Positions 16,589-24,801 of a stretch of 64,000 nt of DNA are shown here, piece after piece; the stretch's first letter is position 1; every line of letters starts with the position of its first letter. The stretch covers positions 62,001 to 126,000 of the forward strand of contig JAJYDJ010000004.1 in the NCBI GenBank assembly GCA_021777565.1. Direction: 5' to 3'. The stretch is from a bacterium. Lineage in GTDB: Bacteria > Patescibacteria > Microgenomatia > Levybacterales > UBA12049. Made by a program: the position numbers and the translations under genes. The notes beneath the pieces were generated by a model. The model did not search any database and was not told where the DNA came from. It saw only the letters and a list, made by a program, of their open reading frames with translations.

Positions 16589-16795
16589 ATGTTATCTAAA
16601 GAAATGTTTTTTCAAATCGTAGGCGTCATTTTCACACTGGTAGGGTTATTACATCTTATTCGTTTGCTTACCGGGTTTCAGGTATTGTTTGGTACCTGGG
16701 AATTTCCTCTTTGGCTCAGTATCGTTGGAGTAATTCTCCCTTGGTATCTAGCCTATAACGCATTTAGCTTGGCAAAAAAGAAATCAAAAAAGTGA
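16589..16795 (+). CDS. Small two-helix membrane protein
   Basis: 68 residues. ATG 16589 is preferred over 16574 because GGAGGTGAGG (16576-16585) gives a good Shine-Dalgarno before it and would lie inside the longer frame. Two hydrophobic segments with a charged tail (AKKKSKK) suggest an integral membrane protein with its end in the cytosol. No family recognised. It sits 12 nt before the next small membrane gene, so the two form a pair. Confidence 0.55.
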   Translation: MLSKEMFFQIVGVIFTLVGLLHLIRLLTGFQVLFGTWEFPLWLSIVGVILPWYLAYNAFSLAKKKSKK

Positions 16796-16807
16796 GGGGG
16801 TGATAGT

Positions 16808-17056
16808 ATGAAATATTCAACGAAAAGATTTGCACTCGCGGGTGGGATCGTGTGGGGGTTATGTTTGTTTGCGACTACATTAGTTAGTGTCTATACAAAT
16901 GGCTTTGCAAAAGCATTTCTTGATGGGGTAGGAAGCATTTACCCAGGGTACTCGATTTCAGTGGTTGGAAGTGTAGTCGGCCTTATATACGGTTTTTTTG
17001 ACGTGTTCATTGGGGTATATCTCTTTACTTGGGTGTATAAAGCACTAGGCAAGTAA
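16808..17056 (+). CDS. Small holin-like membrane protein
   Basis: 82 residues. GAGGGGGTGA provides a ribosome-binding site. Two to three hydrophobic segments include a glycine-rich hairpin (SISVVGSVVGLIYGFFDVFI), a pattern found in short bacterial proteins often labelled bacteriophage holin. Holin activity is unproven; I call only membrane topology with confidence. Confidence 0.5.
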   Translation: MKYSTKRFALAGGIVWGLCLFATTLVSVYTNGFAKAFLDGVGSIYPGYSISVVGSVVGLIYGFFDVFIGVYLFTWVYKALGK

Positions 17057-17067
17057 CAAATTACTGA

Positions 17068-17073
17068 TATACT
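17068..17073 (+). promoter_or_regulatory. -10 box TATACT, 6 nt before ATG 17080
   Basis: Same 6-nt leaderless spacing as at other starts in the window. Confidence 0.55.
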
Positions 17074-17079
17074 CAAAAC

Positions 17080-17610
17080 ATGAATAAAACTGCTGTCGTG
17101 TACTTTCCACCATGTGAAGAGACGCAGATTCAGGAATTTCGGACACGCTACGATACAAGTTGGCAGGTCATCCCGCCACATATTACTATTGTGTCGCCAT
17201 TGTCAGAGATCAGTGATGATCAGCTTATTTCACTCGTTGAAGAAGTAGCTCTCAAAACGCAGGTATTTCCGATCCGAATAAATAAACTTATCAAGAGTTT
17301 TGATGATTATCTGCTTTTACGAGTAACCGATGGCGAAGAAAAGATTAATGCACTGCATGACACGATGTATGCAGATGCGCTCGCACCATATCTCCCTACA
17401 GAATATCCGTTTGAGCCACACATTACGCTTGGGTATTTTAGAGATGAACAAGACGTCTTTGATCAAGAGAAATTTGACAGTGCGTTTGCAGAAGCTGAGG
17501 CTATGCAGTTCGATCTACAGTGCATGTTTGATGCGCTCACCGTTATCAAAGGGGATGGCATAAGCCCGAGTAAAATGCTCAAAACTATTCCGCTCTTACG
17601 TCCTTCATAA
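17080..17610 (+). CDS. 2'-5' RNA ligase / 2H phosphoesterase family protein
   Basis: 176 residues with two H-x-T/S motifs: PPHITIVSPL near 41 and EPHITLGYF near 113. This is the signature of 2H phosphoesterases such as ThpR/LigT, which open 2',3'-cyclic phosphates or join RNA ends. Both catalytic histidines are present and the length is typical. The 3' end overlaps the convergent DUF1697 gene by 26 nt. Confidence 0.8.
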   Translation: MNKTAVVYFPPCEETQIQEFRTRYDTSWQVIPPHITIVSPLSEISDDQLISLVEEVALKTQVFPIRINKLIKSFDDYLLLRVTDGEEKINALHDTMYADALAPYLPTEYPFEPHITLGYFRDEQDVFDQEKFDSAFAEAEAMQFDLQCMFDALTVIKGDGISPSKMLKTIPLLRPS

Positions 17611-18127
17611 GTTCCAGAAGTTTTTCACAAGTTGCTAGATTTCGTATCGTGATCTCCTGATACCATTTTGTGCCAGAACCTTTACTAAAGCCACTGTCAG
17701 TCAGGCCATCTGCACGTGTCGCCATATACAAGACCCCTTTGCCCTCAGTCAGGGTATCGGTAGCAGTGAGTTTCATCTCTTTTGCTATCTCTTCAGGAAG
17801 TGATGGGGGACGTACGAATGAAATGTAGCACCTTAGGTCCTCTGAGTGCCAAAGGGATGGCATGTCACTGATGACCTGTTCTAGCTCATCTCTGCTCACG
17901 AGTACGATCTTGCCATGATAGGAAAATGCACTGGCAAGCATCTGTTCGATCTTCTCAGTGAGTTGTGCCTGATCGGTCTCGGGTGAAGTAAAGATCACAT
18001 TGCCACTTTGGATATAGGTCTGAACATGCTGATAGCCCTCCTCTTCAAAAAGCTTTTTCAGATCAGCCATCTTGATGACATTTTTACCCCCAACATTGAT
18101 CCCGCGAAGAAGCGCCAGATACGTCAT
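17585..18127 (-). CDS. DUF1697 family protein
   Basis: 180 residues. The N-terminus YLALLRGINVGGKNVIKMADL and YIQSGNVIF match the conserved start of DUF1697 proteins. Function is unknown in the family. It overlaps the end of msrA by 4 nt, so it is probably co-transcribed with msrA. Confidence 0.85.
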   Translation of the reverse strand: MTYLALLRGINVGGKNVIKMADLKKLFEEEGYQHVQTYIQSGNVIFTSPETDQAQLTEKIEQMLASAFSYHGKIVLVSRDELEQVISDMPSLWHSEDLRCYISFVRPPSLPEEIAKEMKLTATDTLTEGKGVLYMATRADGLTDSGFSKGSGTKWYQEITIRNLATCEKLLELMKDVRAE

Positions 18128-18666
18128 AGATATTCTTCCTTTATCAGCGGCTTGTAGTCTTGTAAGAGCTTATGCAGCTTTGGGTCGATAACAAACATAC
18201 AGTAGTCAGGACGTTTGCCACTCTCGTAGAAATTTCTCTGATAGTCCTCAGCCGGATAAAAGGTCGTAAAAGGCACGATCTCAGTCACAATCGGGTCAGG
18301 ATAGACATGATCTGCCTCAAGCTTGGCTTTTGACTCCTGCGCCGTCTTTTGCTGCTCAGGAGAATGGTAAAAAATAGCACTTCGATACTCAGGCCCCACA
18401 TCGTTGCCTTGTCTATTGAGTGTCGTTGGATTATGGGTATGCCAAAAGACTTCAAGTAAGACGCTGTAGGGAATAACTGTTGGATCAAATTCAATTTGCA
18501 GCGACTCCGCATGCCCAGTCTCACCGGTACAGACTTGTTCATAGGTCGGATTAGCAACCGTGCCGCCTGCATAGCCTGACATCACTGAAATGACTCCACG
18601 AAGTCGTTTAAATACTGCCTCAGTGCACCAGAAACAGCCATTGGCAAAGGTTGCAATCTCAGTCAT
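18124..18666 (-). CDS. msrA: Peptide methionine sulfoxide reductase A
   Basis: Reduces the S-epimer of methionine sulfoxide in proteins. The catalytic motif ANGCFWCTEAVF lies at the N-terminus. GYAGGTVANPTYEQVC, GHAESLQIEFDP and HNPTTLNRQGNDVGPEYRSA follow as expected. Start chosen at 18666 (MTEIATFANG): a TATACT box is 6 nt upstream, inside the longer frame that starts at 18693 and would overlap radC. MsrB lies 5 kb away in its own unit. Confidence 0.93.
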   Translation of the reverse strand: MTEIATFANGCFWCTEAVFKRLRGVISVMSGYAGGTVANPTYEQVCTGETGHAESLQIEFDPTVIPYSVLLEVFWHTHNPTTLNRQGNDVGPEYRSAIFYHSPEQQKTAQESKAKLEADHVYPDPIVTEIVPFTTFYPAEDYQRNFYESGKRPDYCMFVIDPKLHKLLQDYKPLIKEEYL

Positions 18667-18670
18667 ATCA

Positions 18671-19339
18671 TCAGTATACTGCTTTCCAGCCACTCCTTGT
18701 AATGATCAAGTGATCCAGAAGTGTGATCCCTAATATCTCTGCTGCTTTTTCAACTCTTTTGGTAAAGAGAATGTCTTCGCGTGATGGGTCTAACTCGCCT
18801 GACGGATGGTTGTGTACGAGAATAATACTGGCAACCGGCATATCCCGGATCACATGAAAAATCTCAACAGGCAAGACGCGTACGGTATTGAGATTGCCAA
18901 CGGCGATCGTTTCACGATTGAGTATTTCCCCTCGTGCATTAAGATAAAAACAGACAAGGGTTTCTTTTTGATCTGAGAGAATGTCTTGTGATTGTAGGTA
19001 GATATGATCACCCGAGTGTGCAACCGATCTTTTGGGCTCTTTATATCTGATGATCAATTCAAAGAGTGAGAGAATTTGTGCTGTTTTGGCAGGGCCAAAT
19101 GAAAGCTTTTCAATCACCTGCTTGTCAGGGATTTTCCCTGAAAGATAGATTTTCTCTAAAACTGTTGCCAGCTGAGTAACACTTTTGCTTTTACTTCCTG
19201 TGATAAACAGCGTCACCAAGAGCTCTTTAAGACTGAGTGAGGTAGGGCCACGGGCGAGAAGCTTTTCTCGAGGTCGAAGCGGCGTAGGAATTGAGTTGAT
19301 CTTCCTTCTCACCTTTTTAGTATAGCGCGTTATGGACAC
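18671..19339 (-). CDS. radC: RadC-like JAB-domain protein
   Basis: 222 residues. N-terminal helix-hairpin-like region (PREKLLARGPTSLSLKELL), then the RadC JAB/MPN metalloprotease-like domain with ASIILVHNHPSGELDPSRED. The HxH...D zinc site is complete. Members are frequent on chromosomes and mobile elements; a role in DNA repair is not established. It overlaps the upstream gene by 10 nt. Confidence 0.88.
   Translation of the reverse strand: MSITRYTKKVRRKINSIPTPLRPREKLLARGPTSLSLKELLVTLFITGSKSKSVTQLATVLEKIYLSGKIPDKQVIEKLSFGPAKTAQILSLFELIIRYKEPKRSVAHSGDHIYLQSQDILSDQKETLVCFYLNARGEILNRETIAVGNLNTVRVLPVEIFHVIRDMPVASIILVHNHPSGELDPSREDILFTKRVEKAAEILGITLLDHLIITRSGWKAVY
18673..18678 (-). promoter_or_regulatory. 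-10 box TATACT for msrA, inside the end of radC
   Basis: Lies 6 nt before ATG 18666 and within the last radC codons. msrA can therefore be transcribed without a leader as well as by read-through. Confidence 0.5.
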
Positions 19340-19695
19340 ACTTGTGCCTTAATAAGGCCCTGAATAGTCATCTCATCAATGTCTTCTATACCAAGAATGG
19401 TATCCTCAGGAAGCACCATGTCATGGTACAGATCAGGGGTATCGGTTACCAAAATACATCTGGTCTTTTGAAGCGTCTGCTGTCTTTTTCTCAGCCTCAA
19501 CAGCGCGGCGATATCTATCTCTCTGGCATCAGTCGTATAGATAACCATGCTAAGAAAAGAATTAATACTCAGGAAAAGAAGTGCGGTGGTGGCATCAGAG
19601 GCAGGAATAATTTCGCATTTTGGGGTAGAGAGCACTTCGTGATATAATTGGCGTACCTTGTCACAGTGAGAGAAGAATAGTATATGGTCTAACAT
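19330..19695 (-). CDS. Degenerate response-regulator receiver-like protein
   Basis: 121 residues with the alternating strand/helix pattern of a receiver domain (HILFFSHCDKVRQLYHEVL, then MVIYTTDAREIDIAALLRLR, then CILVTDTPD). The usual phosphoacceptor Asp site is not convincing and no output domain is present. It may be a pseudo-receiver adaptor. It overlaps radC and is probably transcribed with it. Moderate confidence that it is a gene, low confidence in the fold. Confidence 0.5.
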   Translation of the reverse strand: MLDHILFFSHCDKVRQLYHEVLSTPKCEIIPASDATTALLFLSINSFLSMVIYTTDAREIDIAALLRLRKRQQTLQKTRCILVTDTPDLYHDMVLPEDTILGIEDIDEMTIQGLIKAQVCP

Positions 19696-19752
19696 AGATA
19701 TACTTTATTCTATTCACAAAAGAGAGGTGTTGTCAAGATATTTTTTAGGAAT

Positions 19753-20034
19753 ATGTTAAACATTGGTGAAAAAATCAAACAAGCACGAAAGACAAAGCGG
19801 TTTACTCAGGATGAGTTGGCTCGTGCAATAGGAGTGAGCGACAAATCAGTTTCTGCGTATGAGTCAAGTCGTATCAATCCACCACTGCCTGTGCTTGAAA
19901 AAATTGCTGAGAGTACCAACCATTCGATGAGCTATTTTCTTGAAGATACACTTGAGGCAGATATTATGGCAAAGCTCAAAGAAATTGAAGTACAGTTTAG
20001 TGAGATCAAAGAACTCCTGAAAAGACGTAAGTAA
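19753..20034 (+). CDS. XRE-family HTH transcriptional regulator
   Basis: 93 residues: an N-terminal helix-turn-helix (IKQARKTKRFTQDELARAIG followed by VSDKSVSAYES) of the Cro/C1 type, then a short helical tail ending in a coiled-coil-like stretch (KLKEIEVQFSEIKELLKRRK) that could dimerise. Targets unknown. Its stop codon abuts the convergent ung gene. Confidence 0.85.
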   Translation: MLNIGEKIKQARKTKRFTQDELARAIGVSDKSVSAYESSRINPPLPVLEKIAESTNHSMSYFLEDTLEADIMAKLKEIEVQFSEIKELLKRRK

Positions 20035-20700
20035 CTATCTCCAGTCAATTTCTGTCATCCCATGCTTCTTGAGATACGTATTACACTGGCTAAAATGATG
20101 ATGCCCAAAAAATAGATTGGCAGAGTAAGGTGAGGGATGCCCACTTTCCAGAACCAAATTATTTTCTCTATCAATCACTGCTCCTTTGGCCTGTGCATAT
20201 TTTCCCCAGAGCATGTACACCACATGCTGTCTATCTGTATTAAGTGCATGAATCATGGCATCAGTAAACTGTTCCCATCCGATATTGGCATGCGAGGCAG
20301 GTTTATGCGCAAGCACCGTGAGTACACTGTTAAGCATCAAGACGCCTTGGCTTGCCCAACGAGTCAAATCACCTGAAGTAAGTGTCTGGATATCTAGGTC
20401 ACTCTCAATCTCTTTGTAGATATTTTTAAGAGATGGGGGAAGAAGCACGCCATCATTGACTGAAAATGATAAACCATTGGCCTGACGTTCTCCATGATAG
20501 GGATCTTGGCCAACGATAACGACCTTTACCTTATCAAATGGGCACAAATCCAATGCTTTAAAAATAGATGCTGCTGGTGGAAATACCGTAGTACTCTGAT
20601 AATCTTTTCTCACTTTTTCAGTCAAGGTTTTCCAGTATGGAAGATCAAACTGGTCTTCCAGTTCTTTTTTCCAGGATGGGTCGAGTCTAACCTCTGCCAT
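20035..20700 (-). CDS. ung: Uracil-DNA glycosylase, family 1
   Basis: About 221 residues. Removes uracil from DNA to begin base excision repair. Catalytic water-activating loop VVIVGQDPYHGE and DNA-intercalating HPSPYSANLFFGHHHFS are intact, and LMLNSVLTV is also conserved. Start chosen at 20700 (MAEVRLDPSW), which matches the usual N-terminus and has TATAAT 6 nt upstream; the frame extends to 20739, but that part would contain the promoter. Confidence 0.95.
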   Translation of the reverse strand: MAEVRLDPSWKKELEDQFDLPYWKTLTEKVRKDYQSTTVFPPAASIFKALDLCPFDKVKVVIVGQDPYHGERQANGLSFSVNDGVLLPPSLKNIYKEIESDLDIQTLTSGDLTRWASQGVLMLNSVLTVLAHKPASHANIGWEQFTDAMIHALNTDRQHVVYMLWGKYAQAKGAVIDRENNLVLESGHPSPYSANLFFGHHHFSQCNTYLKKHGMTEIDWR

Positions 20701-20706
20701 AGGTTC

Positions 20707-20712
20707 ATTATA
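20707..20712 (-). promoter_or_regulatory. -10 box TATAAT, 6 nt before ung ATG 20700
   Basis: Perfect TATAAT with the recurrent 6-nt gap, located between ung and the permease stop codon. Confidence 0.55.
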
Positions 20713-20716
20713 CACG

Positions 20717-21931
20717 CTATTCGTATCTAAGTGCGTCAATAGGTGACAGGAGTGACGCGCGACGAGCAGGATAGAGGCCGAAAATAACGCCGACCAGCAT
20801 AGATACTCCTACCGCAATAAGAACAGAAGGGATACTAACCACAAATGGTATTTTTACAAATATTGAAATCAAGAATGCAAGCCCTACTCCAAGCAGTATC
20901 CCGATAAGTCCACCAATACTCGTCATCACAATAGCCTCAATAAGAAACTGCAGGAGAATATCCTTATCCTTTGCGCCAATTGATTTTAAGAGTCCAATTT
21001 CTCGAGTCCTTTCAGTTACTGATACCAGCATAATATTCATGACGCCTACCCCACCCACGACCAGTGATATCGCAGATATCGTCGTAATCAGCAGTGTTAA
21101 CAGTTGGGTGATGGTCTGTACGGTCGTAATAGCATCGGTTGCACTGGTTATGATGAAATCATTTTCATCTGTGCTTTTGAGATTATGCCGTTCACGAAGA
21201 AGTTGCGTCACATATTCAATGTTGTCATTAATAAGATCAGGATTTTTGACACTCACGTCAAATTCATTGATCTCGACATTGCCCTCTATCTCATGCAGCG
21301 CCACATTTAAGGGTATAAAAAGGGCACTATCCATAAATCCACCAACCATTGCGCTGGCCGATCTGGCTACACCGACGATGCGAAACGTTTTATTATCTAT
21401 CTTAATTTTTTCACCAACCGGATTGGCGCATTTGCCAAAGAATACTTCTGATGCTTTTTCACCAAGGACAACCACTCGTTCACTATCTTGATCATCAGAC
21501 TGCGTGAAGAAATCGCCGTGAACCATGGTGGGTTTGAGCATGTCTACAATATCAGCAGTTGATCCATAGGTTAGATAGGTTTTCGTTACGTCGTTTGCTG
21601 ACGCTTCGGCAGTGACAAGAGCAAAAACCGCAACACTTTTGAGATTGGTGAACGAGGTATCATTACGAATGGCATCTGCATCCTCAAGCGTGAGTGATTT
21701 AGACCCACCAGCAAAACTTGAGAGGGCACTACTTCCAGGATTTATTTGAAAGTAGTTGGTGCCAAATGCAGACAATTCATTAGTCACAAATGCAACCGAT
21801 CCTTGCCCAAGTGACACAATGAGAATGACAGACGTAATACCAATGACAATGCCAAGCATCGTCAAAAGAGTACGCATCAAATTGGTACGAAGTGCTGTAA
21901 TTGCATTAAGAACAATTTCTTCAAATTCCAT
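20717..21931 (-). CDS. MacB-like ABC transporter permease
   Basis: 404 residues with the MacB/FtsX arrangement: one N-terminal transmembrane helix (TLLTMLGIVIGITSVILIVS), a ~220-residue extracytoplasmic domain, and three C-terminal helices. GGVGVMNIMLVSVTERTREI is the classic coupling-helix region. It exports peptides, antibiotics or lipoprotein-like substrates in related systems. Third gene of a MacA-ATPase-permease unit. With no sign of an outer membrane in this lineage it would act across one membrane. Confidence 0.88.
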   Translation of the reverse strand: MEFEEIVLNAITALRTNLMRTLLTMLGIVIGITSVILIVSLGQGSVAFVTNELSAFGTNYFQINPGSSALSSFAGGSKSLTLEDADAIRNDTSFTNLKSVAVFALVTAEASANDVTKTYLTYGSTADIVDMLKPTMVHGDFFTQSDDQDSERVVVLGEKASEVFFGKCANPVGEKIKIDNKTFRIVGVARSASAMVGGFMDSALFIPLNVALHEIEGNVEINEFDVSVKNPDLINDNIEYVTQLLRERHNLKSTDENDFIITSATDAITTVQTITQLLTLLITTISAISLVVGGVGVMNIMLVSVTERTREIGLLKSIGAKDKDILLQFLIEAIVMTSIGGLIGILLGVGLAFLISIFVKIPFVVSIPSVLIAVGVSMLVGVIFGLYPARRASLLSPIDALRYE

Positions 21932-22627
21932 TTATTTCCCTTTCCCTTTATCACTGACAATCTTTCCATCAACAATACGTATCTGCCTGTGAGCCATATT
22001 GGCAATGTCTTCATCATGCGTAATAACAACGATTGTGTGACCTTCTTCATGCAGACTATGCAGTAACATCATGATTTCTTTTGAAGTCGTGCTGTCTAAA
22101 TTCCCTGTTGGTTCGTCTGCCAAAATAAGAGCAGGCTCCATAATCAGTGCCCGAGCAATCGCTACTCGCTGGATTTGCCCACCGGATATTTTATTGGACA
22201 AGCTTTGTACTTTATCCGTGAGCTTTACTAGTTCAAGTGCTTTCATGACACGCTTTTCACGTTCATTCTTAGGAATACGCGCATACAGCATCGGACGCTC
22301 TACATTTTTGAACACACTCGTACGGGGAAGCAGATTAAATGTCTGGAAAACAAATCCTATTTCTTTATTTCGAATCTCTGCTAGCTCATCTGAAGAAAAC
22401 GAACTAATATCCTTGCCTCTAAAAAGATATTGACCAGTGGTCGGAGTATCCAGTGCTCCCAGAATATGCATGGTAGTTGATTTGCCACTGCCTGATGGCC
22501 CCATGATCGCGACAAAGTCTCCTTGCTGGACAGTGAGGCTTATCCCATTGAGCGCCTGATAGGATGTCCCATCATCCAAGGGATAACTTTTGGTGACATT
22601 GATAAGCTGGATGACTGGTGTTGTCAT
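21932..22627 (-). CDS. MacB/LolD-type ABC transporter ATPase
   Basis: 231 residues. Walker A GPSGSGKST, Q-loop FVFQTFNLLPRTS, signature ISGGQIQRVAIARAL, Walker B ALILADEPTGNLD and the H-loop VVITHD are all present. Powers the adjacent FtsX-type permease. Its stop is next to the permease start and its start overlaps the adaptor gene by 4 nt, so the three are translated together. Confidence 0.92.
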   Translation of the reverse strand: MTTPVIQLINVTKSYPLDDGTSYQALNGISLTVQQGDFVAIMGPSGSGKSTTMHILGALDTPTTGQYLFRGKDISSFSSDELAEIRNKEIGFVFQTFNLLPRTSVFKNVERPMLYARIPKNEREKRVMKALELVKLTDKVQSLSNKISGGQIQRVAIARALIMEPALILADEPTGNLDSTTSKEIMMLLHSLHEEGHTIVVITHDEDIANMAHRQIRIVDGKIVSDKGKGK

Positions 22628-23847
22628 ATACCAAGTAAACTGGGGCGTTGTATCAGTTCATTGGTTAAAGAGACAATAATTTCTTGATTCTCTTTTAGTC
22701 CTGAAAGTATTTGAGTGCGGCTTTGTCCTTTGACGCCAACTTCTACCGGCACATAGATCATCTGCTTTTGTGCATTTAATACCCGCACTGACTTCTTACC
22801 TTGATAGAGAACAATGGCCGCGTTGGGAACTGTCAGGACATCGGTTAGTTTTTTCGTCGTGATCTGGGCATCCATACTCATGCCGGATCGTAAATTGACA
22901 TCGGCTACCGTAATGCCTACATATACTGTGTACTTCACAACACCCTGCACTGATCTCCCCATAGTATCAACTCTTTCAACAACACCCGAGTATGTTTTAT
23001 CTTTATATGCATCAGGCAGAATAACTACTTCTTGTCCTGGTTGAATTTTTGCAATATCACTCTGTCCGAAATCAACCACTCCGATAATTTTCGGATTGGT
23101 TACCAGGGTGAGAGCGGGACGGGGGATACTGGTGGGAGAATATGCCTGCACCTTACTCCCTTGTGCTATGGATAGGTTGCTGACCGTACCATAGGTGGTA
23201 GCCTTTACTGTCGCATTTTGGGTAGCCTGATAGGCAAGCCAGGCAGTGTTCATTTTTGCCTGTGCAGCACTCGTGAGCACTTCATGATTTTTATAACTCT
23301 TTTCAGAGGCGAGCCAGTTGTCCTGTGTTGATTGAAAAGCTGCAGATTCCAATCTTTCTTTTTGTTTTGGCGTGTCATTACTATTCTCATAGTCAGAGCT
23401 CGTAGCCATATCCATAAATGCTTTCCAGGCAACATACATAGCCGAGCGAAGCGTATTGGCCGTGGCATCTGCTTGATTGTATTCAGATTGGGCAGCCAGA
23501 TAGGCTGTGTACGCTGCTTGTTGCTCCTGTTCCGTTGCTGTACTTTTCACGATGAAAAGTGTCTGACCAGCCGAGACTGAGGCACCATTTTCAACCATTA
23601 CTGACTGCACGACACCAGTTGTTGGTGAATAAATATCTGTCTGGCTATCAGCAAGCAGGGTGCCAGATTCGGTAACAACTTCTGTCAGTGGTGTCTTTTC
23701 AACCTTGCCCATGACATAGCCACTTTGTTTTGGCAGAAGATAATTGAGAGCGATCACAAGTATGATCACGGCAAGGAAAGCAATGCCAATTTTCTTCTTC
23801 CACGAAGTATGCAGATACCACACAAACGGACCGAGTAGACGGTGCAT
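22624..23847 (-). CDS. MacA-like HlyD-family adaptor
   Basis: 407 residues: an N-terminal transmembrane anchor (IGIAFLAVIILVIALNYLL), then the split lipoyl/barrel-sandwich domain (VQSVMVENGASVSAGQTLFI), a long helical hairpin of about 100 residues, and a beta-barrel (GQEVVILPDAYKDKTYSGVV). Links the ABC pump to the outside surface or cell wall. First gene of the operon; TATACT lies 14 nt upstream of the start. Confidence 0.85.
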   Translation of the reverse strand: MHRLLGPFVWYLHTSWKKKIGIAFLAVIILVIALNYLLPKQSGYVMGKVEKTPLTEVVTESGTLLADSQTDIYSPTTGVVQSVMVENGASVSAGQTLFIVKSTATEQEQQAAYTAYLAAQSEYNQADATANTLRSAMYVAWKAFMDMATSSDYENSNDTPKQKERLESAAFQSTQDNWLASEKSYKNHEVLTSAAQAKMNTAWLAYQATQNATVKATTYGTVSNLSIAQGSKVQAYSPTSIPRPALTLVTNPKIIGVVDFGQSDIAKIQPGQEVVILPDAYKDKTYSGVVERVDTMGRSVQGVVKYTVYVGITVADVNLRSGMSMDAQITTKKLTDVLTVPNAAIVLYQGKKSVRVLNAQKQMIYVPVEVGVKGQSRTQILSGLKENQEIIVSLTNELIQRPSLLGI

Positions 23848-23861
23848 ACATTCAGCGTATG

Positions 23862-23867
23862 AGTATA
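23862..23867 (-). promoter_or_regulatory. -10 box TATACT for the MacAB-like operon
   Basis: The gap to ATG is 14 nt, leaving a leader of only about 7 nt. Confidence 0.4.
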
Positions 23868-23897
23868 GGCAGAAGAAGTCAGTGATCTATGTTACAA

Positions 23898-24296
23898 CTA
23901 TTTATCCAGCGGTAGAGGAAGTTCCTGCCCTTCTGGGATGAACTTGATTGATAGCGAATTGACGCAATGCCTCGTATCAGTCGCAGTAAAATGTTCACCT
24001 GTGAACACATGTCCTAAATGAGCACCACAGTGGGCACACTCAATCTCTTCCCATTCACCAAACATCCACATGTTCATGGGTACTCGTTTGACTGCCCCTG
24101 GAAAGTTTTGATCAAATGATGGCCAGCCACACCCAGCATCAAATTTAGCTTTTGACGAGAAAAGAGGCGTATTACATCTGCGACAAATAAAAGTCCCAGG
24201 AACATAAAAATTATCATATTCACCAATAAAGGGACGCTCAGTTCCTTTATCCTCGATAACGTGTTTTTCCTCTTCTGTCAGCATATTGTATGCCAT
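23898..24296 (-). CDS. msrB: Peptide methionine sulfoxide reductase B
   Basis: About 132 residues. Reduces R-methionine sulfoxide. Two CxxC zinc pairs (ICRRCNTP and ECAHCGAH), the core KFDAGCGWPSFDQNF, and the catalytic Cys in TDTRHCVNSLSI are present. Start at 24296 (MAYNMLTEEE), 6 nt after TATACT; the longer frame to 24371 would run through the greA promoter and start. Divergent from greA. Confidence 0.95.
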   Translation of the reverse strand: MAYNMLTEEEKHVIEDKGTERPFIGEYDNFYVPGTFICRRCNTPLFSSKAKFDAGCGWPSFDQNFPGAVKRVPMNMWMFGEWEEIECAHCGAHLGHVFTGEHFTATDTRHCVNSLSIKFIPEGQELPLPLDK

Positions 24297-24302
24297 ATCC
24301 TC

Positions 24303-24308
24303 AGTATA
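24303..24308 (-). promoter_or_regulatory. -10 box TATACT for msrB
   Basis: 6 nt before the msrB ATG. The two -10 boxes of the msrB/greA pair are only 6 bp apart. Confidence 0.55.
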
Positions 24309-24314
24309 GCATGG

Positions 24315-24320
24315 TATACT
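24315..24320 (+). promoter_or_regulatory. -10 box TATACT for greA
   Basis: 7 nt before the greA ATG at 24328. The whole divergent intergenic region is 31 bp. Confidence 0.55.
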
Positions 24321-24327
24321 ACACAAG

Positions 24328-24801
24328 ATGAAACGACCGGTCGAGAAAAAAGCAGAAATTCTTTTTACCAAAGAGGGCTTAGAAGAAGTTCAGGCAGAGC
24401 TCAAAAGTCTGCAGCAGCTTCGCCCCAGCGTGGTAGTCGAGCTGTCACGTGGACGAGAGATGGGAGACTTGAGTGAAAATGGTCTGTATCGTGGTGCCAA
24501 AATGAAACTTGGACAAGTAGATGGCCGTATCAGGCATCTGACCAGGCTACTCAAAGCAGCAAAGGTTATAGAATCAAAACAATCAGAAATCATTCAATTT
24601 GGATCAGTCGTAACCATAATTACGAATGATAAAGAGTATACGTATCAAATTGTTGGTGGCTATGAATCCAACCCCGCCAAAGGGACTATCTCACATCATT
24701 CACCTCTGGGACAGGCACTGATGGGTAAGAAAAAGGGTGACTCGGCCGTCGTCACTACCCCAACAGGCGAGATTCACTACACGATTCACACGATCAAATA
24801 A
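24328..24801 (+). CDS. greA: GreA/GreB-family transcription elongation factor
   Basis: 157 residues. N-terminal coiled coil (TKEGLEEVQAELKSLQQLRP) ending in GREMGDLSENGLYRGAK, where the acidic tip (D-x-x-E-N) stimulates RNA polymerase cleavage of backtracked RNA. A C-terminal FKBP-like domain (VTIITNDKEYTYQIVG...MGKKKGDSAVV) follows. Complete and of normal length. Convergent with the metal ABC permease gene, whose stop is adjacent. Confidence 0.92.
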   Translation: MKRPVEKKAEILFTKEGLEEVQAELKSLQQLRPSVVVELSRGREMGDLSENGLYRGAKMKLGQVDGRIRHLTRLLKAAKVIESKQSEIIQFGSVVTIITNDKEYTYQIVGGYESNPAKGTISHHSPLGQALMGKKKGDSAVVTTPTGEIHYTIHTIK

